This document shows positions 45,412 through 54,565 of a stretch of 64,000 nucleotides of DNA, piece by piece (within the stretch, counting starts at the first letter, position 1; each line of letters opens with the position of its first letter). This DNA is from an uncultured Mucilaginibacter sp. (GTDB taxonomy: Bacteria; Bacteroidota; Bacteroidia; Sphingobacteriales; Sphingobacteriaceae). The position numbers and the translations under genes are program-made. Below the pieces are notes generated by a model that saw only the letters and a program-made list of their open reading frames with translations, searched no databases and was not told the DNA's origin. The stretch covers positions 1 through 64,000 of the forward strand of contig CAJYJH010000070.1 of the NCBI GenBank assembly GCA_913775265.1, written 5' to 3'.

Positions 45412-46530
45412 TTATTTAATATATCTAAAATCCTGTCCTGCTTCAATATTAAGCAAGGTTTCATAAATAAGGCGGATTACGTTATCCACATCTTCTTTAT
45501 GGATCATCTCCACTGTGGTATGCATATAGCGCAACGGCAAAGATATTAATGCCGATGGCACACCATCGTTAGAGTACGCAAAGGCGTCGGTATCGGTACC
45601 TGTTGAACGTGATGAAGCCTGGCGCTGGAAAGGAATGTTGGCTTTTTGTGCCGACTCAATCAGTAATTTGTTCAGATTATTCTGCACTGCCGGAGCGTAA
45701 GACACCACCGGACCTCGCCCACAAGCCAAATCACCTTGAGTTATTTTGTTAATCATCGGCGTTTGGGTGTCGTGGGTAACGTCGGTAATGATGGCAACAT
45801 GCGGTTTTATTTTATGCGCAATCATTTCGGCACCACGCAGGCCTATTTCTTCCTGCACTGCATTAACAATGTACAAGCCAAATGGCAACGTCTGTTTGTT
45901 TTCTTTAAGCAAACGGGCAACCTCGGCAATCATAAAACCACCGGCACGGTTATCTAACGCACGGCCTACATAGTAGCGGTTATTCATTACGCTAAACTCA
46001 TCCTCATAGGTAATTACACAACCTACGTGGATGCCCATGGCCTCGACTTCTTCTTTGCTGGTGCAGCCACAATCTAAAAAAATATTTTTCAGGGTTGGCG
46101 CCTCTTCTTTATCTCCACCTTGGCGGGTGTGAATAGCCGGCCAGCCAAATACCGCTTTAACTACGCCCTTGTCGGTGTGGATGTTTACTCGTTTAGACGG
46201 GGCAATCTGATGGTCAGAGCCGCCATTGCGAATTACATAAATCAAGCCATCGCTGGTAATGTAATTTACAAACCACGAAATCTCGTCGGCATGTGCTTCA
46301 ATAACCACCCGGTATTCGGCGTCGGGATTGATGATACCCACTGCCGTGCCGTAGTTATCTACATAGTAAGTATCAATGTAAGGTTTTAAATACTCGAGCC
46401 ACATTTTCTGGCCTTCCCACTCAAAACCAGTAGGCGAGGGATTGTTGATATATTTCTCAAAAAATGCCAGAGAAGTATCGTTCACCACGGCAATATGCTG
46501 TGGCTTGTTATCGTTTTCGTTTTCAGCCAT
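45412..46530 (-). CDS. M42 family metallopeptidase (glutamyl aminopeptidase type)
   Basis: 372 residues. Dinuclear zinc site residues are visible: EAHADEISWFV (His and Asp), RALDNRAGGFMIAEV (Asp), VQEEIGLRGAE (catalytic/ligand Glu pair), IITDVTHDT (Asp) and MHTTVEMIHKED (His). M42 enzymes form tetrahedral 12-mers in the cytosol that trim peptides. No signal peptide. Internal PDZ-like insert region between about 80 and 180 is normal. Confidence 0.95.
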   Translation of the reverse strand: MAENENDNKPQHIAVVNDTSLAFFEKYINNPSPTGFEWEGQKMWLEYLKPYIDTYYVDNYGTAVGIINPDAEYRVVIEAHADEISWFVNYITSDGLIYVIRNGGSDHQIAPSKRVNIHTDKGVVKAVFGWPAIHTRQGGDKEEAPTLKNIFLDCGCTSKEEVEAMGIHVGCVITYEDEFSVMNNRYYVGRALDNRAGGFMIAEVARLLKENKQTLPFGLYIVNAVQEEIGLRGAEMIAHKIKPHVAIITDVTHDTQTPMINKITQGDLACGRGPVVSYAPAVQNNLNKLLIESAQKANIPFQRQASSRSTGTDTDAFAYSNDGVPSALISLPLRYMHTTVEMIHKEDVDNVIRLIYETLLNIEAGQDFRYIK

Positions 46531-46694
46531 ATGTTTATTAAGAATACGTATGATGACAAATATAGTAAAGCTGCCGGCTTTAGGTAGACGATGCAGCTGG
46601 TTTACTTATGTAGTAAGTTGTTGTTGTGTTAATATAAGGTTAATGTATAGTGTGTTGTTTTGCGGTAAGTAAAATTTTCAGGAGTTAATAGTTT

Positions 46695-46727
46695 AAAAGC
46701 CGGTTTGCAAAGCTAATCCGGCTTTTT
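46695..46727. terminator. Terminator near the GNAT gene end
   Basis: AAAGCCGG pairs with CCGGCTTT around a 14-base loop. It overlaps the last bases of the GNAT gene and has T-tracts on both strands. Confidence 0.7.
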
Positions 46728-47133
46728 AGATTAATGATTTTTCCATTTTTACGTAAGTATTATTGTTTTGTTCAAAAGATTGGCCTTCAACTGTAAAGGC
46801 AAGTTTTTTGTAAAAAGATATAGCAGTAATACGTGCATTGCACCAAAGGAGCGTGCCGTGTTGCTGCTGGCAAAAACTAATGACGTATTGTAAAAGCGCA
46901 GTGCCTATGCCTTGATTTTGTTGGCTTACGGCCACTGCAAATTTGCGAAACTGGTATACGGTGCCGCTTTGAAAAAGTGAAATGACACCAACCAGTAAGT
47001 CATTTTTAAAAGCGCCAAAATGTAAGCCATCGGTATCAACGGGCATTTGCATATTTGCCAACGGCTGATCAGGATATAAAGCTTCGCGCCGTAAACGCCA
47101 GGTAAGCTCAGGTCTTATTTGTTCAATGTGCAC
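46726..47133 (-). CDS. GNAT family N-acetyltransferase
   Basis: 135 residues. The acetyl-CoA-binding loop is FAVAVSQQNQGIGTALLQYV (Q-x-x-G-I-G-T-A), followed by AISFYKKLAFTVEGQ. Single-domain and cytosolic. Substrate unknown. It is convergent with nothing and divergent from a small membrane protein gene. Confidence 0.88.
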   Translation of the reverse strand: MHIEQIRPELTWRLRREALYPDQPLANMQMPVDTDGLHFGAFKNDLLVGVISLFQSGTVYQFRKFAVAVSQQNQGIGTALLQYVISFCQQQHGTLLWCNARITAISFYKKLAFTVEGQSFEQNNNTYVKMEKSLI

Positions 47134-47186
47134 ATTGTTAAAACAATGCCAGTCAATAAGTGTTTGCTGCGGGTAATATTAGGGTA

Positions 47187-47576
47187 ATGGAGACCAAATT
47201 TGGTAAAAAAGCGTTATCATTGCAGTTGATGAAAATCAGGACCAATAAAATAATAGTGTGTTTACTTTTTATGATCATCTTTATGGCTAAGATGATTATT
47301 TCGGTAGCGCCTGTGTTTTTGGTTCTAAATAATAAAACTGTAAACGCTGCTATAATGCAGCTGGAGCAGGAAAACAAAAGCGAAAAAGACGACCCTGAAA
47401 AAGAGGGCAGTAAAGAAAAAAAATTCTTTGATGAAGATTTGCAGTATGTTTACCATGCAGTGCAAATACACTTAGAAGTAGAAAAACCAGCTTTGCTGCA
47501 CGCCTGTCAGCAATTATATCAAGAAACTCACCACCTGTCGGTGCCTACACCGCCTCCAAATTGCCATACAGCATAA
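47187..47576 (+). CDS. Small membrane or exported hypothetical protein
   Basis: Start uncertain (ATG at 47187 or 47229; a GTG at 47160 also exists). A hydrophobic segment (IIVCLLFMIIFMAKMIISVAPVFLVL, 47247-47324) is followed by a charged Lys/Glu stretch (QENKSEKDDPEKEGSKEKK) and a short helical C-terminus with Cys and Pro (PTPPPNC). It resembles no family I know. Its charge pattern suggests a single-pass protein with a periplasmic tail. Confidence 0.5.
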   Translation: METKFGKKALSLQLMKIRTNKIIVCLLFMIIFMAKMIISVAPVFLVLNNKTVNAAIMQLEQENKSEKDDPEKEGSKEKKFFDEDLQYVYHAVQIHLEVEKPALLHACQQLYQETHHLSVPTPPPNCHTA

Positions 47577-48088
47577 GCGTGCTAACAATTTGTTGCTTAA
47601 TTAATTTTTTTGGTTGACATACTGTCCCTTTAAGGTAGCTATGGTCAAACTACGGCAAAACCGATCCTGTTTCAGGATTTTATGTCGGATGCAATTAAGC
47701 GCAGTGTTTACGCATGTACAGCGGATATTTCATGCTGTAATCAATTGTTGCTGAAAAGCCGCCTGTATTTAAACTAACTGTTGTTTCGAGAAAATTTTAC
47801 TGAAAAGTATAGGAAGATTAAAACAACAAAGCCCTGTTAACTATTATGAAGCCGAAAGAATCTTAAGGTTCATACCTGCTTAATATTACTCAAGATTAAA
47901 CAACAAACATTTGCAAAACAGCTTTGAATTTGATACGCAAATAAGTCGGTATTAAATTCGAGCAGTCACATTTAAAACGCTTTATCATTTTACAACAAAA
48001 AGTGATATTAAATCATTGAATTACAAAAACTTAATTAAGTGATTGTAGTCTTTGATAGGAGCCAAATCAAAGTTTATAGAAAATTACA
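47577..48088 (+). other. 512-base region without a convincing gene
   Basis: AT-rich. A short perfect hairpin ATCCTG-TTT-CAGGAT is at 47672-47686. A 37-codon ORF beginning at 47641 has no supporting context. It is presumably the leader and promoter region of the secretion trio starting at 48089, but no clear -33/-7 pair was found. Confidence 0.5.
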
Positions 48089-49093
48089 ATGAAGAACCAT
48101 CATCGCGTTGAAACGTTTACGCCTTGGCAGAGACTTGTTCGTATTCTGCACTACGAGCGCTCAACCATCAATTACATATTTATATACGCTATACTCATAG
48201 GCTTAATTGGCCTAACACTGCCTTTAGGAACCACGGCAGTGTTTAACCTGCTCTCAAACGGAGCTATGTACAGCTCAACCTACATACTTATCGCTGTTAT
48301 TTTGGTGGGTATTATTATAGGTGGCTTGTTACTTATAGGTCAGTTATCACTGGTAGAGGTTATTGAGCAAAAAATATTTGCTAAAACAGCCTTAGAATTT
48401 GCTTTCCGGTTGCCACGTATTAAGAGAAAAGCATTAGAAGATGAGAACCCGCCCGAATTGGTGAATCGTTTTTTTGATATTCTTACCATACAAAAAGGAT
48501 TAACCAAGCTGCTGGTGGATATCGTAGCCGCTGCTGTGCAGATATTTTTTAGTGCAATCCTTTTATCTTTTTACCATCCGTTTTTTATAGCTTTCGGTCT
48601 GTTAATCATTGTTTTTATTGTAGGCATACTCTTATTGTATTTCAGATCGGGTGTTGAAACCAGTATTGAGGAGTCTGAGTACAAATACGAGGTAGTTGCT
48701 TATCTTGAAAGTGTAGCCGGCGATCTGGAGCCGTACCGCGAAAGTGAGGCTAAGCGTTTAGAAGTAGTAAAGCAAACCGATGCTATCACTGCTAACTATC
48801 TGCAGGCGCGTAACGATCATTTTAGGGTATTGAAAAGATTTTTTGGTAGTGCTATCATTATGCGTACCATTCTGATGGGTGGCCTATTATTGTTAGGTTC
48901 TTTCTTTGTGGTAAATCGCTCAATGTCCTTCGGTCAGTTTGTGGCTGCAGAGGTAATTATTGTACAAATTAGCTACGCTATTGAAAAACTCATGACTAAC
49001 ATGAACACTGTATTTGATATGGTAACCGGCGCCGAGAAACTGGCCGTAGTTACTGATCTGGAATTAGAGGAAGGAGCACATCACCATGAGTAA
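48089..49093 (+). CDS. ABC-exporter transmembrane domain protein lacking the ATPase domain
   Basis: 334 residues with about six membrane helices in the type I exporter arrangement: an N-terminal pair (NYIFIYAILIGLIGLTLPLG, STYILIAVILVGIIIGGLLL), a central pair around IFFSAILLSFYHPFFIAFGLL (48541-48603), and the last pair near MRTILMGGLLLLGSFFVV. Canonical proteins continue with a ~230-residue nucleotide-binding domain, but here the frame stops soon after the last helix (MVTGAEKLAVVTDLELEEG). No Walker A is present. It overlaps the HlyD-like gene by eight bases. Confidence 0.85.
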   Translation: MKNHHRVETFTPWQRLVRILHYERSTINYIFIYAILIGLIGLTLPLGTTAVFNLLSNGAMYSSTYILIAVILVGIIIGGLLLIGQLSLVEVIEQKIFAKTALEFAFRLPRIKRKALEDENPPELVNRFFDILTIQKGLTKLLVDIVAAAVQIFFSAILLSFYHPFFIAFGLLIIVFIVGILLLYFRSGVETSIEESEYKYEVVAYLESVAGDLEPYRESEAKRLEVVKQTDAITANYLQARNDHFRVLKRFFGSAIIMRTILMGGLLLLGSFFVVNRSMSFGQFVAAEVIIVQISYAIEKLMTNMNTVFDMVTGAEKLAVVTDLELEEGAHHHE

Positions 49094-50453
49094 GAAATCT
49101 CCTGAACTGGAACAAATAGAAAATTGGGAAGAATTGTCGACCCAATCTGTCGCCAATGTATTACCCGACCGTGGTCCGCGGTTGTTAGGTCGTATATTGA
49201 CAGGCGTTTTAATAATAATCATCATTATATTACTGTTGCCATGGAGGCAAACTATCCCGGGCAAAGGTACGGTAACTGCCTTACGCCCTGAAGACCGCCC
49301 GCAAACAGTGCAAAATCAAATTGGCGGCCGTATTGAGAAATGGGCTGTACGCGAAGGACAAGAGGTTAAAAAGGGAGATACCATCCTGATAATTTCCGAA
49401 ACCAGCCAGTCTTATTTTGACCCCGAACTACCCAAACGGTTAAACGAACAATTGAACGCTAAGCAAAACAGCGAGGTAGCTGCTAACAGGAAAATTGAAG
49501 CCACTAATGCTCAAATCGAAGCGCTCAACAACGGTTTGCGTTTTCAGTTGAGTGCTGCGGAAAATAAGATTAAGCAAGCGCAAAACTATGTAGACATTGA
49601 TCAGGCGGACTTAAATGCGGTACAAAAGTTTTATGAAATTAGTAAAGCGCGTTTAGCTCGTTACGAAGCTGGTTACAAAAGTGGTTTGTTTTCACTGACT
49701 GATATTGAAACTAGAAGATTGAAACTGCAGGAAGATTATGCTAAGGTAATTGCTCAGCAAAATAAACTTAACAACTCTAAGCAAAACCTGATTAATGCCC
49801 GTATAGAATTGGATAATATCAGGGCAAAGTATCAGGAATCGTTAGCTAAAGCGCAATCTGATTTAGGGTCGGCAATATCCAGCCGTGCCAGTGTACAGGG
49901 TGAGATAGCTAAGCTGAAAAATGATATTGCCAACATTGCTGTCAGGCGTTCACTGTACATAGTGCGTGCTCCGCAAACAGGCTTTGTAGTTAAAACATTG
50001 AAGGCTGGTATTGGTGAAAATATTAAAGAAGGCGAATCGGTAGCTACGCTGCAACCTAAAACACCACTGGTTGCTGCAGAGCTTTATGTTGCCGCAATGG
50101 ATGTACCGTTAATTGTTGATACCAGCGATGTAAGACTGCAGTTTGAAGGCTGGCCATCTATACAATTCGCGGGTTGGCCATCAGTGGCTGTGGGTACATT
50201 TGCCGGTAAGATCTTCGCGATCGACCGCGTGAGCAGCGCAGGCGGTAAATACCGTGTATTGGTTAGACCAGAAGTACCTGTACCTGCCAACGATGAGCCA
50301 TGGCCTGATCAGCTTCGTCAGGGTTCGGGTGTATACGGCCGTATCATTTTAAGATCCGTGCCGGTATGGTACGAGATATGGCGGCAGCTAAATGGTTTCC
50401 CTCCAAGCTTAGAGAAAGAACCATCAGCAGATATAAAAGACAAAAAAGGTTGA
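49086..50453 (+). CDS. HlyD-family periplasmic adaptor (membrane fusion protein)
   Basis: 455 residues. Cytosolic N-terminus, one membrane helix (ILTGVLIIIIIILLLPW), the first half of the lipoyl hairpin (IEKWAVREGQEVKKGDTILIIS), a long coiled-coil hairpin (about 110-275; VDIDQADLNAVQKF, ARYEAGYKSGLFS), then the second lipoyl half (VRAPQTGFVVKTLKAG) and a beta-barrel. It bridges the inner membrane ABC-type protein and the TolC-type protein encoded on either side. Confidence 0.93.
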   Translation: MSKKSPELEQIENWEELSTQSVANVLPDRGPRLLGRILTGVLIIIIIILLLPWRQTIPGKGTVTALRPEDRPQTVQNQIGGRIEKWAVREGQEVKKGDTILIISETSQSYFDPELPKRLNEQLNAKQNSEVAANRKIEATNAQIEALNNGLRFQLSAAENKIKQAQNYVDIDQADLNAVQKFYEISKARLARYEAGYKSGLFSLTDIETRRLKLQEDYAKVIAQQNKLNNSKQNLINARIELDNIRAKYQESLAKAQSDLGSAISSRASVQGEIAKLKNDIANIAVRRSLYIVRAPQTGFVVKTLKAGIGENIKEGESVATLQPKTPLVAAELYVAAMDVPLIVDTSDVRLQFEGWPSIQFAGWPSVAVGTFAGKIFAIDRVSSAGGKYRVLVRPEVPVPANDEPWPDQLRQGSGVYGRIILRSVPVWYEIWRQLNGFPPSLEKEPSADIKDKKG

Positions 50454-50480
50454 TTTTGAATTGCACAGCAAAATAATTAC

Positions 50481-51950
50481 ATGCATATACATTATATAAA
50501 GCGTAATCAAATTTGCCTGTTGCTGGTGTTTTTGTTAAATATTACAATCGCCTTTGCACAAAATAAACAGGCAGCTGATACAGCTAAAGTTTTTTCGCTC
50601 GAAGATTTGCAGATGCAGGTGTTCAGATATCACCCCATCATTAAGCAGGCCGCATTACTTACCGAGTCTGCTAAGGCAAATGTCTTGCAGTCGTTAGGTT
50701 ACTTCGACCCGACATTAAAGGCTCATTTTGGTAGCAAAATGTTCGGCAATACCGAGTATTATAATAATTGGGATAGTGAGCTGAAAGTTCCGCTTTGGCT
50801 GGCCGGTGCCGATTTGAAAGTTGGCTATGACCGTAATGTGGGTACTTATACCAATCCTGAAACACGTACTAACCTCTCGGGCTTAACCGGGGTAGGTTTG
50901 AGTATTCCGCTAGGACAGGGATTGATTATTGATTCGCGCCGTAACACTTTATGGCAATCTAAAATTATGGTACGCTATGCTGAAGCCGAACGGGTGAAGC
51001 AAATCAATAGTACCTGGTACGCTATCGTAAAAGATTACTGGAACTGGTATTATTCAAACCGCCAGGCAGCATTAGCGCAAGAAGGCGTGGATTTAGCCCA
51101 AACAAGGTTTAATGCAGTACGTGCACAGGTTCAATTAGGTGATAAAGCACCCATTGATTCGGTAGAAGCTTACATTACTGTGCAGGAACGTATTGTGCAG
51201 GTAGAGAAAAACAGGGTAGAAGTACAAAATGCAAAGCTGATCTTATCAAACCATTTGTGGGATAGAGATGGCAACCCATTAGAGCTACCTCCTAACGCTG
51301 TGCCTCAACAAGTAGCTGCTAACGTAACGCGCCCGTCACAAGCAGTGCTCGATACATTGGTTAATCAGGCAGCCGATCAGCATCCTGAGCTTGTAAAATT
51401 GCGCACCAAGGGTAGTCAGCTTGCTGTTGAACGCAGCTATCGTCAGGAAATGCTTAAGCCTAAAATTAATGTAAGTGGTACTTTGTTATCCAACAGACGT
51501 AGCTTTATTTCTAACGTGCCAAGTTACTATGATTTTAATTGGAGCAACTACAAAGTGGGGCTCGATTTCTCTTTCCCGTTATTTTTACGCGCCGAGCGTG
51601 GTAAGTTAAAAGAGGTAAGGCTGAAGCAACAAGAGTTGGATTATGATTTGCAGCAATCAGGGCGGGAGATTAAAAACAACGTCGTGTCGGCTTACAATGA
51701 TTTAAAAGCCTATGAGGCGCAGTTGGCCGTGCAATTGCAAAGTGTTAGAAATCAAGAGGCTTTACTAAAAGGCGAATCCAATAAGTTTGAGTTAGGAGAA
51801 AGTACGCTTTTCCTGATCAATAGCCGCGAAACTAAATTAATTGATATGCGCATCAAACTGGAAAGCATGATTGCGGGTTATCAGAAAACGCTGGCCGAAT
51901 TGTATTATAAGGCTGGTACCCGGCAAACTTTAGTTGCCACTCAACCTTAG
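50481..51950 (+). CDS. TolC-family outer-membrane channel
   Basis: 489 residues. Signal peptide (ICLLLVFLLNITIAFAQ), then two repeated helical/beta halves: FSLEDLQMQVFRYHPIIKQA (first efflux repeat) and ALDTLVNQAADQHPELVKL-like second repeat. GVGLSIPLGQGLIIDSRR and VGLDFSFPLFLRAERGKLKE are the barrel strands. It is 27 bases downstream of the HlyD-like gene and completes the export channel. Confidence 0.92.
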   Translation: MHIHYIKRNQICLLLVFLLNITIAFAQNKQAADTAKVFSLEDLQMQVFRYHPIIKQAALLTESAKANVLQSLGYFDPTLKAHFGSKMFGNTEYYNNWDSELKVPLWLAGADLKVGYDRNVGTYTNPETRTNLSGLTGVGLSIPLGQGLIIDSRRNTLWQSKIMVRYAEAERVKQINSTWYAIVKDYWNWYYSNRQAALAQEGVDLAQTRFNAVRAQVQLGDKAPIDSVEAYITVQERIVQVEKNRVEVQNAKLILSNHLWDRDGNPLELPPNAVPQQVAANVTRPSQAVLDTLVNQAADQHPELVKLRTKGSQLAVERSYRQEMLKPKINVSGTLLSNRRSFISNVPSYYDFNWSNYKVGLDFSFPLFLRAERGKLKEVRLKQQELDYDLQQSGREIKNNVVSAYNDLKAYEAQLAVQLQSVRNQEALLKGESNKFELGESTLFLINSRETKLIDMRIKLESMIAGYQKTLAELYYKAGTRQTLVATQP

Positions 51951-52007
51951 GCATTTGCTTTATTTGTTTCGGAACTGCTATTTTTACAACTCATAAAAAA
52001 CAACATT

Positions 52008-52682
52008 ATGTGCGCAACAACAAACACTGAACTGGCAATACACGATACCAGCCACATCACTTACGAAAGTTTGCTGGAAGGAAATGAAAAGTTTATTGAA
52101 GAAGCTTTAAATGTAGATCCACAGTTTTTTGAAAAGCTGGCTAATGGTCAAAAGCCACCTGTATTATGGATTGGTTGTGCCGACAGCCGTGTGCCTGCGG
52201 ATAGAATTACTAATACTAATCCGGGTGAGATTTTTGTACATCGTAACATTGCTAACGTAGTTGTGCATACAGACTTAAATTTATTGTCGGTATTAGATTA
52301 TGCAGTAAATGTGCTTAAAGTAAAACATGTAATTGTAGTAGGACATTATGGTTGCGGCGGTGTTGAGGCTGCTATGGGTAACAAACAAGTAGGTTTGATT
52401 GACAACTGGCTGAGAACGATTAAAGACGTTTATCATAAATATTCTAACGAACTTTCGGCTATCCCTGATCATAAAGAGCGTTTTAATAAAATGGTAGAAT
52501 ACAACGTAATTGAAGGTGTTGAAAACCTTTGCAAAACTACTATTGTACAAGGTGCCTGGAAAAATAATCAGGATTTAAGCATCCATGGTTGGGTATACGC
52601 GCTTAACACAGGTAAAATTAACGACCTTAAAGTAAGCAGAACCAGCAGTGCTGACATGGATCCTATTTATAAGTTTGATTAA
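52008..52682 (+). CDS. Beta-class carbonic anhydrase
   Basis: Interconverts CO2 and bicarbonate. 224 residues with zinc ligands Cys57 (GCADSRVP), His113 and Cys116 (GHYGCGGVEAAM), and the Asp59/Arg61 dyad. Oligomer-forming N-terminal helix is present. Cytosolic, as there is no signal peptide. Single-gene transcript: promoter region of about 55 bases and a strong terminator. Confidence 0.95.
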   Translation: MCATTNTELAIHDTSHITYESLLEGNEKFIEEALNVDPQFFEKLANGQKPPVLWIGCADSRVPADRITNTNPGEIFVHRNIANVVVHTDLNLLSVLDYAVNVLKVKHVIVVGHYGCGGVEAAMGNKQVGLIDNWLRTIKDVYHKYSNELSAIPDHKERFNKMVEYNVIEGVENLCKTTIVQGAWKNNQDLSIHGWVYALNTGKINDLKVSRTSSADMDPIYKFD

Positions 52683-52713
52683 TCATTAAATATTTGATAC
52701 AAAAGAATGAGAG

Positions 52714-52741
52714 AGCAGGTGTAAAGCACCTGCTTTTTTTT
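52714..52741 (+). terminator. Intrinsic terminator after the carbonic anhydrase gene
   Basis: AGCAGGTG pairs with CACCTGCT around TAAAG and is followed by about eight T residues. Confidence 0.92.
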
Positions 52742-52757
52742 ATTGTTGTAATAATCG

Positions 52758-52765
52758 TATCTTTG
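52758..52765 (+). promoter_or_regulatory. Candidate -7 element of the helicase gene
   Basis: TATCTTTG is an exact TAnnTTTG match, giving an 85-90 base leader with a small hairpin (CTGCAC-TGTCT-GTGCAG, 52816-52832). No clear -33 element is found. Confidence 0.4.
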
Positions 52766-52856
52766 AGTTACTATCCGGTTAATTAAATCCGGGTTACTAA
52801 ACTCATCATGATACTGCACTGTCTGTGCAGTTTTATATATACGTTATTAGCAATAC

Positions 52857-54146
52857 ATGTTATTTCAAGATTTAAATTTAATTGAGCCTATCCTAAGAGC
52901 ATTAAAAACAGAAGGATATACTCAGCCCACACCTATACAGCAACAAGCCATACCGATAATATTACAGCGTAAAGATTTATTAGGCTGTGCGCAAACAGGT
53001 ACAGGTAAAACAGCAGCGTTTTCTATCCCATTGCTACAGATACTGCACCAGGAGCGCAGTCAGCATAAAGAGCAGAAAACAATTAAGGCGCTTATTTTAA
53101 CACCAACCCGCGAACTGGCCATTCAAATAGATGAAAGCCTGGCAGCGTATGGTAAACATACAGGTTTAAAGCACCTGGTGATATTTGGCGGTGTGTCGCA
53201 AAACCCGCAGACTGATGCTTTAAGAAAAGGAGTAGACATATTAGTAGCCACACCGGGCCGTTTGCTGGATTTAATGAACCAGCGCTTTATTCATTTAGAC
53301 CATCTTAAGTTTTTGGTGCTGGACGAAGCAGACCGGATGCTGGATATGGGTTTTGTAAACGACGTTAAAAAGATACTTGCTAAAGTACCTGCTAAACGTC
53401 AAACGCTGTTTTTTTCGGCAACTATGCCTAAAGAAATTCAGCAGCTGGCCGACACCATATTGCACAAGCCCGAAAAGGTAGAGGTTACACCAGTATCTTC
53501 TACTGCTGATACCATACAGCAGGAAGTTTACTTTGTAGACAAAGGCGACAAAAAGGCACTGCTTAATCATATACTGAAAGATAAAAGCATCCAAAGCGCT
53601 TTGGTATTTACCCGTACCAAGCATGGAGCAGACAAGGTTGTAAAAGACTTAAGCCGGGCCGGTATTACTGCCGAAGCCATCCATGGTAATAAATCACAAA
53701 ATGCACGTCAGCGTGCTTTAAATAACTTTAAAAGCCGCAGCACAAGGGTATTAGTGGCTACCGACATTGCTGCCCGTGGGATTGATGTGGATGAACTGAC
53801 GCATGTGATCAACTTTGAGTTACCCAACGTGCCCGAAACTTACGTACACCGTATTGGTCGTACCGGCCGGGCCGGAGCCAGCGGGATAGCATTTTCGTTT
53901 TGCGACCACGAGGAAAAAGATTTTCTGAAAGATATTCATAAACTAATTGCCAAGGATATACCGGTTAACGACCAGCATCCTTACCCGATGAAACAGATGA
54001 CGTCTGTTGAGCGGATCAAGGAAGAAATGAAAGCTACATCGGGTCAGCGTCAGGGCAGATCGCGTAACGGTTCGGGACAACGATCAGGCCAACGGCGGTA
54101 CAGCGGTGGCAACAGGAGCGGCTCAGGCAAATCTAAAGCCGTTTAA
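52857..54146 (+). CDS. DEAD-box RNA helicase (RhlE-like)
   Basis: 429 residues with all motifs: Q motif [10 protein letters not shown], Walker A AQTGTGKT (45-52), [36 protein letters not shown] and [10 protein letters not shown]. The C-terminal ~45 residues are basic and Arg/Gly/Ser-rich ([20 protein letters not shown]), as in RNA-binding tails of RhlE/CsdA proteins. Role: RNA unwinding in ribosome assembly or decay, often cold-induced. The long leader with a small hairpin would be compatible with post-transcriptional control. Confidence 0.95.
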   Translation: MLFQDLNLIEPILRALKTEGYTQPTPIQQQAIPIILQRKDLLGCAQTGTGKTAAFSIPLLQILHQERSQHKEQKTIKALILTPTRELAIQIDESLAAYGKHTGLKHLVIFGGVSQNPQTDALRKGVDILVATPGRLLDLMNQRFIHLDHLKFLVLDEADRMLDMGFVNDVKKILAKVPAKRQTLFFSATMPKEIQQLADTILHKPEKVEVTPVSSTADTIQQEVYFVDKGDKKALLNHILKDKSIQSALVFTRTKHGADKVVKDLSRAGITAEAIHGNKSQNARQRALNNFKSRSTRVLVATDIAARGIDVDELTHVINFELPNVPETYVHRIGRTGRAGASGIAFSFCDHEEKDFLKDIHKLIAKDIPVNDQHPYPMKQMTSVERIKEEMKATSGQRQGRSRNGSGQRSGQRRYSGGNRSGSGKSKAV

Positions 54147-54217
54147 AAATTATCAGGCTGCATTGTAAGAGTCAATCTTTCAATCTATTTTTGTGATTAA
54201 TTAGCTTGCTTAAGAAT

Positions 54218-54520
54218 ATGAATCGTGCTGTTAGACTGTTAAAGAATAAATATTTTTTGGTAACGATTGCTTTTGTGATATGGATGCTGTTTTTTGATAA
54301 AAACGATCTGTATTCACAGTTTGAACAACATCAGCAATTAGGTAAATTAGAGCAGGAGCGTGATTTTTACAGTAAGGAAACGGCTAAGGTGAGTAAAGAT
54401 TTAGATGAGCTGTCATCTAATCCGCAAAAGCTCGAAAAATTTGCCCGCGAAAAATACCTCATGAAAAAAGCCAATGAGGATGTATTCGTCATTGTTAAAG
54501 AGCAAAAGAAAGAAGAGTAA
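54218..54520 (+). CDS. FtsB/DivIC-like septum formation initiator
   Basis: 100 residues from the ATG of MNRAVRLLKNKYF; a TTG at 54206 is less likely. One membrane helix (FLVTIAFVIWMLFFD) is followed by a coiled coil (QHQQLGKLEQERDFYSKETAKVSKDLDEL) (54322-54408) and the conserved-looking SNPQKLEKFAREKYLMKK, which matches the C-terminal AREKY motif of FtsB/DivIC. It links the cell-division complex in the inner membrane and periplasm. Confidence 0.9.
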   Translation: MNRAVRLLKNKYFLVTIAFVIWMLFFDKNDLYSQFEQHQQLGKLEQERDFYSKETAKVSKDLDELSSNPQKLEKFAREKYLMKKANEDVFVIVKEQKKEE

Positions 54521-54524
54521 TATT

Positions 54525-54554
54525 AAGCCGTCGCCAATAACGACGGCTTTTTTT
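54525..54554 (+). terminator. Intrinsic terminator after the FtsB/DivIC-like gene
   Basis: AAGCCGTCG pairs with CGACGGCTT around CCAATAA, followed by a run of T residues. Confidence 0.92.
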
Positions 54555-54565
54555 GTAATATCGGA

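Noticed and set aside
47641..47754. 37-codon ORF before the secretion trio
   Set aside because: No ribosome binding site, family resemblance or terminator context; it is probably chance.
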